Program-made: the position numbers and the translations under genes
Shown here: positions 28,727 to 29,736 of the stretch, one piece after another
How the letters are laid out: every line of letters starts with the position of its first letter
Numbering within the stretch: position 1 is the stretch's first letter
Virus record (IMG/VR): IMGVR_UViG_3300035206_000148
Span: 1-29,736 of that record
Reading direction: 5' to 3' (one strand)
DNA from: a virus
Length of the DNA: 29,736 bases
The notes under the pieces: generated by a model
Told to the model about the DNA's origin: nothing
Seen by the model: the letters and a program-made list of their open reading frames with translations, nothing else
The model's database searches: none

Positions 28727-29581
28727 ATGGCTACAGTAACAGATACAGATGTAACCAATGCCGGTGATTTAGCAGGCTTGCTCGTAAGTGCTAGACAAGA
28801 TGCCATCTATGCTGGTTATGAGAGTTCGCTTTACTTACCAGGTATCATTATGAACACACATAATGTACCAAACGGTTCAGTAACGGCGCAAATTCCAAAG
28901 TTTACTGCTCTAAGCAACTCGGATGTTTCAACAGAAGCATACAACGAAACAACTAACACTATTAGTGAGTTAGACATTGTTAATATTGCTAACAGTGGAG
29001 TTGATGTAACCGCTAAAACATACGCTGCCAGGGCTTTACTAAAAGACTTGGGCGGTATGAATGCTGGTTCAGTTGGAACAGTTCTAGGACGTGCAGTATC
29101 AGAGAAATTTGATACAGATGTTGCGTCATTATTCACAACAGTGACAGCGAGTGCAGGTACGTCAGGCTCAGCCTTGACTATCGATATGCTCGCCACAGCG
29201 GCACAAACAGTTAGAGCGGCTAGACATACTGGTCAACTTAACGCTGTGCTTCACCCAGGACAAGTAGAAGACATTCTTCAAAACTTGGCAGGTGCAGACT
29301 TTGCCGGTACTGATGCTCTTAACGAAGCATTGGCAAATGGCGCTGTTGGATCTTTGTTCGGTATGAACATATGGCAATCAGCCCTTGTGGATGACGATAA
29401 TACTGACTACACAGGATGTGTGTGGGCAGAGAATGCTTTCGGCATTGCGATGTTTAAGGGGCTGGATGTTCAATCCGCTGCCAATATCGCTGGCTTAGGA
29501 CATGACATAGTTGCATCTTTACACGCAACAGCGGCACTAGTTGATACAACTCGTGCTTGTAAAATCATATCAGCAAGTTAA
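28727..29581 (+). CDS. Major capsid protein, head cassette B
   Basis: This 284-residue capsid protein is homologous to the one at 2346, with shared ESSLYLPG, VPNGSVTAQIP, KTYAARALLKDLGG and GTVLGRAVSEKFDTDV patterns, and it ends …LVDTTRACKIISAS. The identity to capsid A is low enough that the two are distinct lineages, not recent copies. Its codon use is even along the gene. A strong AAAAGGAGATAAAATT ribosome site precedes it, and a perfect 14-bp stem follows 8 bases after the stop. Confidence 0.88.
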   Translation: MATVTDTDVTNAGDLAGLLVSARQDAIYAGYESSLYLPGIIMNTHNVPNGSVTAQIPKFTALSNSDVSTEAYNETTNTISELDIVNIANSGVDVTAKTYAARALLKDLGGMNAGSVGTVLGRAVSEKFDTDVASLFTTVTASAGTSGSALTIDMLATAAQTVRAARHTGQLNAVLHPGQVEDILQNLAGADFAGTDALNEALANGAVGSLFGMNIWQSALVDDDNTDYTGCVWAENAFGIAMFKGLDVQSAANIAGLGHDIVASLHATAALVDTTRACKIISAS

Positions 29582-29589
29582 TCTAATAA

Positions 29590-29620
29590 GATATGAGAGT
29601 GATTAAATCACTCTCATATC
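29590..29620 (+). terminator. Perfect 14-bp hairpin after capsid gene B
   Basis: GATATGAGAGTGAT (29590-29603) pairs perfectly with ATCACTCTCATATC (29607-29620) around loop TAA. The position relative to the capsid stop and the connector ribosome site is like that of the 3206-3231 stem, but the sequence is different. There is no T-run, so partial attenuation or 3'-end protection is more likely than full termination. Confidence 0.65.
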
Positions 29621-29628
29621 TTAGACAA

Positions 29629-29727
29629 AGGAGAATAAGATATGGCGATGTCAACAGACGCAAATTTATTAGAATATTTACCAGAGATTCTTAATTATGG
29701 TATTGATGAATTTACTGATTATCACAG
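29629..29727 (+). repeat. Right anchor of the duplicated head region, second copy
   Basis: These 99 bases are identical to 3238-3336 (see that entry). Confidence 0.97.
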
Positions 29728-29736
29728 TAAGGCTCG
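29642..29736 (+). CDS. Head-tail connector, 5' end only (second copy, cut by window end)
   Basis: This is the first 31 codons of the connector gene, identical to 3251-3336 and then changed at one residue (HSKA against HSLA in the first copy). It follows the same AGGAGAATAAGAT ribosome site. Beyond the window the copy cannot be assessed. The early divergence suggests that the downstream sequence belongs to a related but not identical genome or second locus. Confidence 0.9.
   Translation, partial: MAMSTDANLLEYLPEILNYGIDEFTDYHSKA

Noticed and set aside
488-29377. Long open frames on the minus strand throughout
   Set aside because: All lie opposite convincing + strand genes, have low-complexity or Ser/Leu/Cys-rich shadow composition, and lack promoters and ribosome sites. 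I found no credible minus-strand gene.

Overview
The window looks like a tailed-phage genome of an AT-rich, lambda-like siphovirus (long non-contractile tail), probably from metagenomic or environmental material. Every credible gene is on the + strand, genes are tightly packed with TAATG/ATGA overlaps and GGAG-type ribosome sites, and the order TerS-TerL-portal-scaffold-capsid-connectors-tail tube-G/GT-tape measure-M-L-J follows the lambda morphogenesis plan. No integrase, repressor, DNA polymerase, primase, helicase or recognisable endolysin is visible. The host cannot be read from the sequence; the repetitive tail-fibre style and base composition would fit a marine bacterium, but that is weak inference.

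Layout. 1-3185: the last residues of a terminase large subunit, then portal, scaffold and major capsid genes (head cassette A). 3251-15488: connectors, tail terminator, tail tube, a -1 frameshifted G/GT pair, a short tape measure, M, L, J and a 1331-residue repetitive fibre/adhesin. 15489-22505: an accessory region with five consensus sigma70-type promoters, small unknown genes (several in paralogous pairs), a 450-base non-coding stretch that looks like a promoter-driven structured RNA, a SAM methyltransferase, two HNH-type proteins and a DNA methyltransferase carrying an internal 306-base tandem duplication. 22586-24908: a second tail-fibre module and a small coiled-coil/membrane protein (holin-like). 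24948-29581: TerS, complete TerL, then a second, diverged portal, scaffold and capsid set (head cassette B). The window ends inside a second copy of the first connector gene.

The most striking large-scale feature is that the window wraps around. Positions 1-127 are identical to 26367-26493, and 3238-3336 are identical to 29629-29727, while the portal-scaffold-capsid genes between those anchors are homologous but clearly diverged. The simplest reading is one circular or circularly permuted genome of about 26.4 kb in which two alternative head cassettes coexist in the sampled population and an assembler walked through both. A real phage with two head-gene sets is the exciting alternative. Either way the sequence shows exchange of portal, scaffold, capsid and the TerL C-terminal tail as one unit.

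How the parts fit: TerS/TerL package DNA through the portal into a scaffold-built capsid; the connectors, tail terminator, tube, tape measure and G/GT chaperones build the tail; M, L, J and the two fibre modules make the tip and host contact. The accessory genes probably handle host takeover, anti-restriction methylation and selfish or regulatory functions, and their DNA shows repeated small duplications of promoters, gene ends and coding cassettes.
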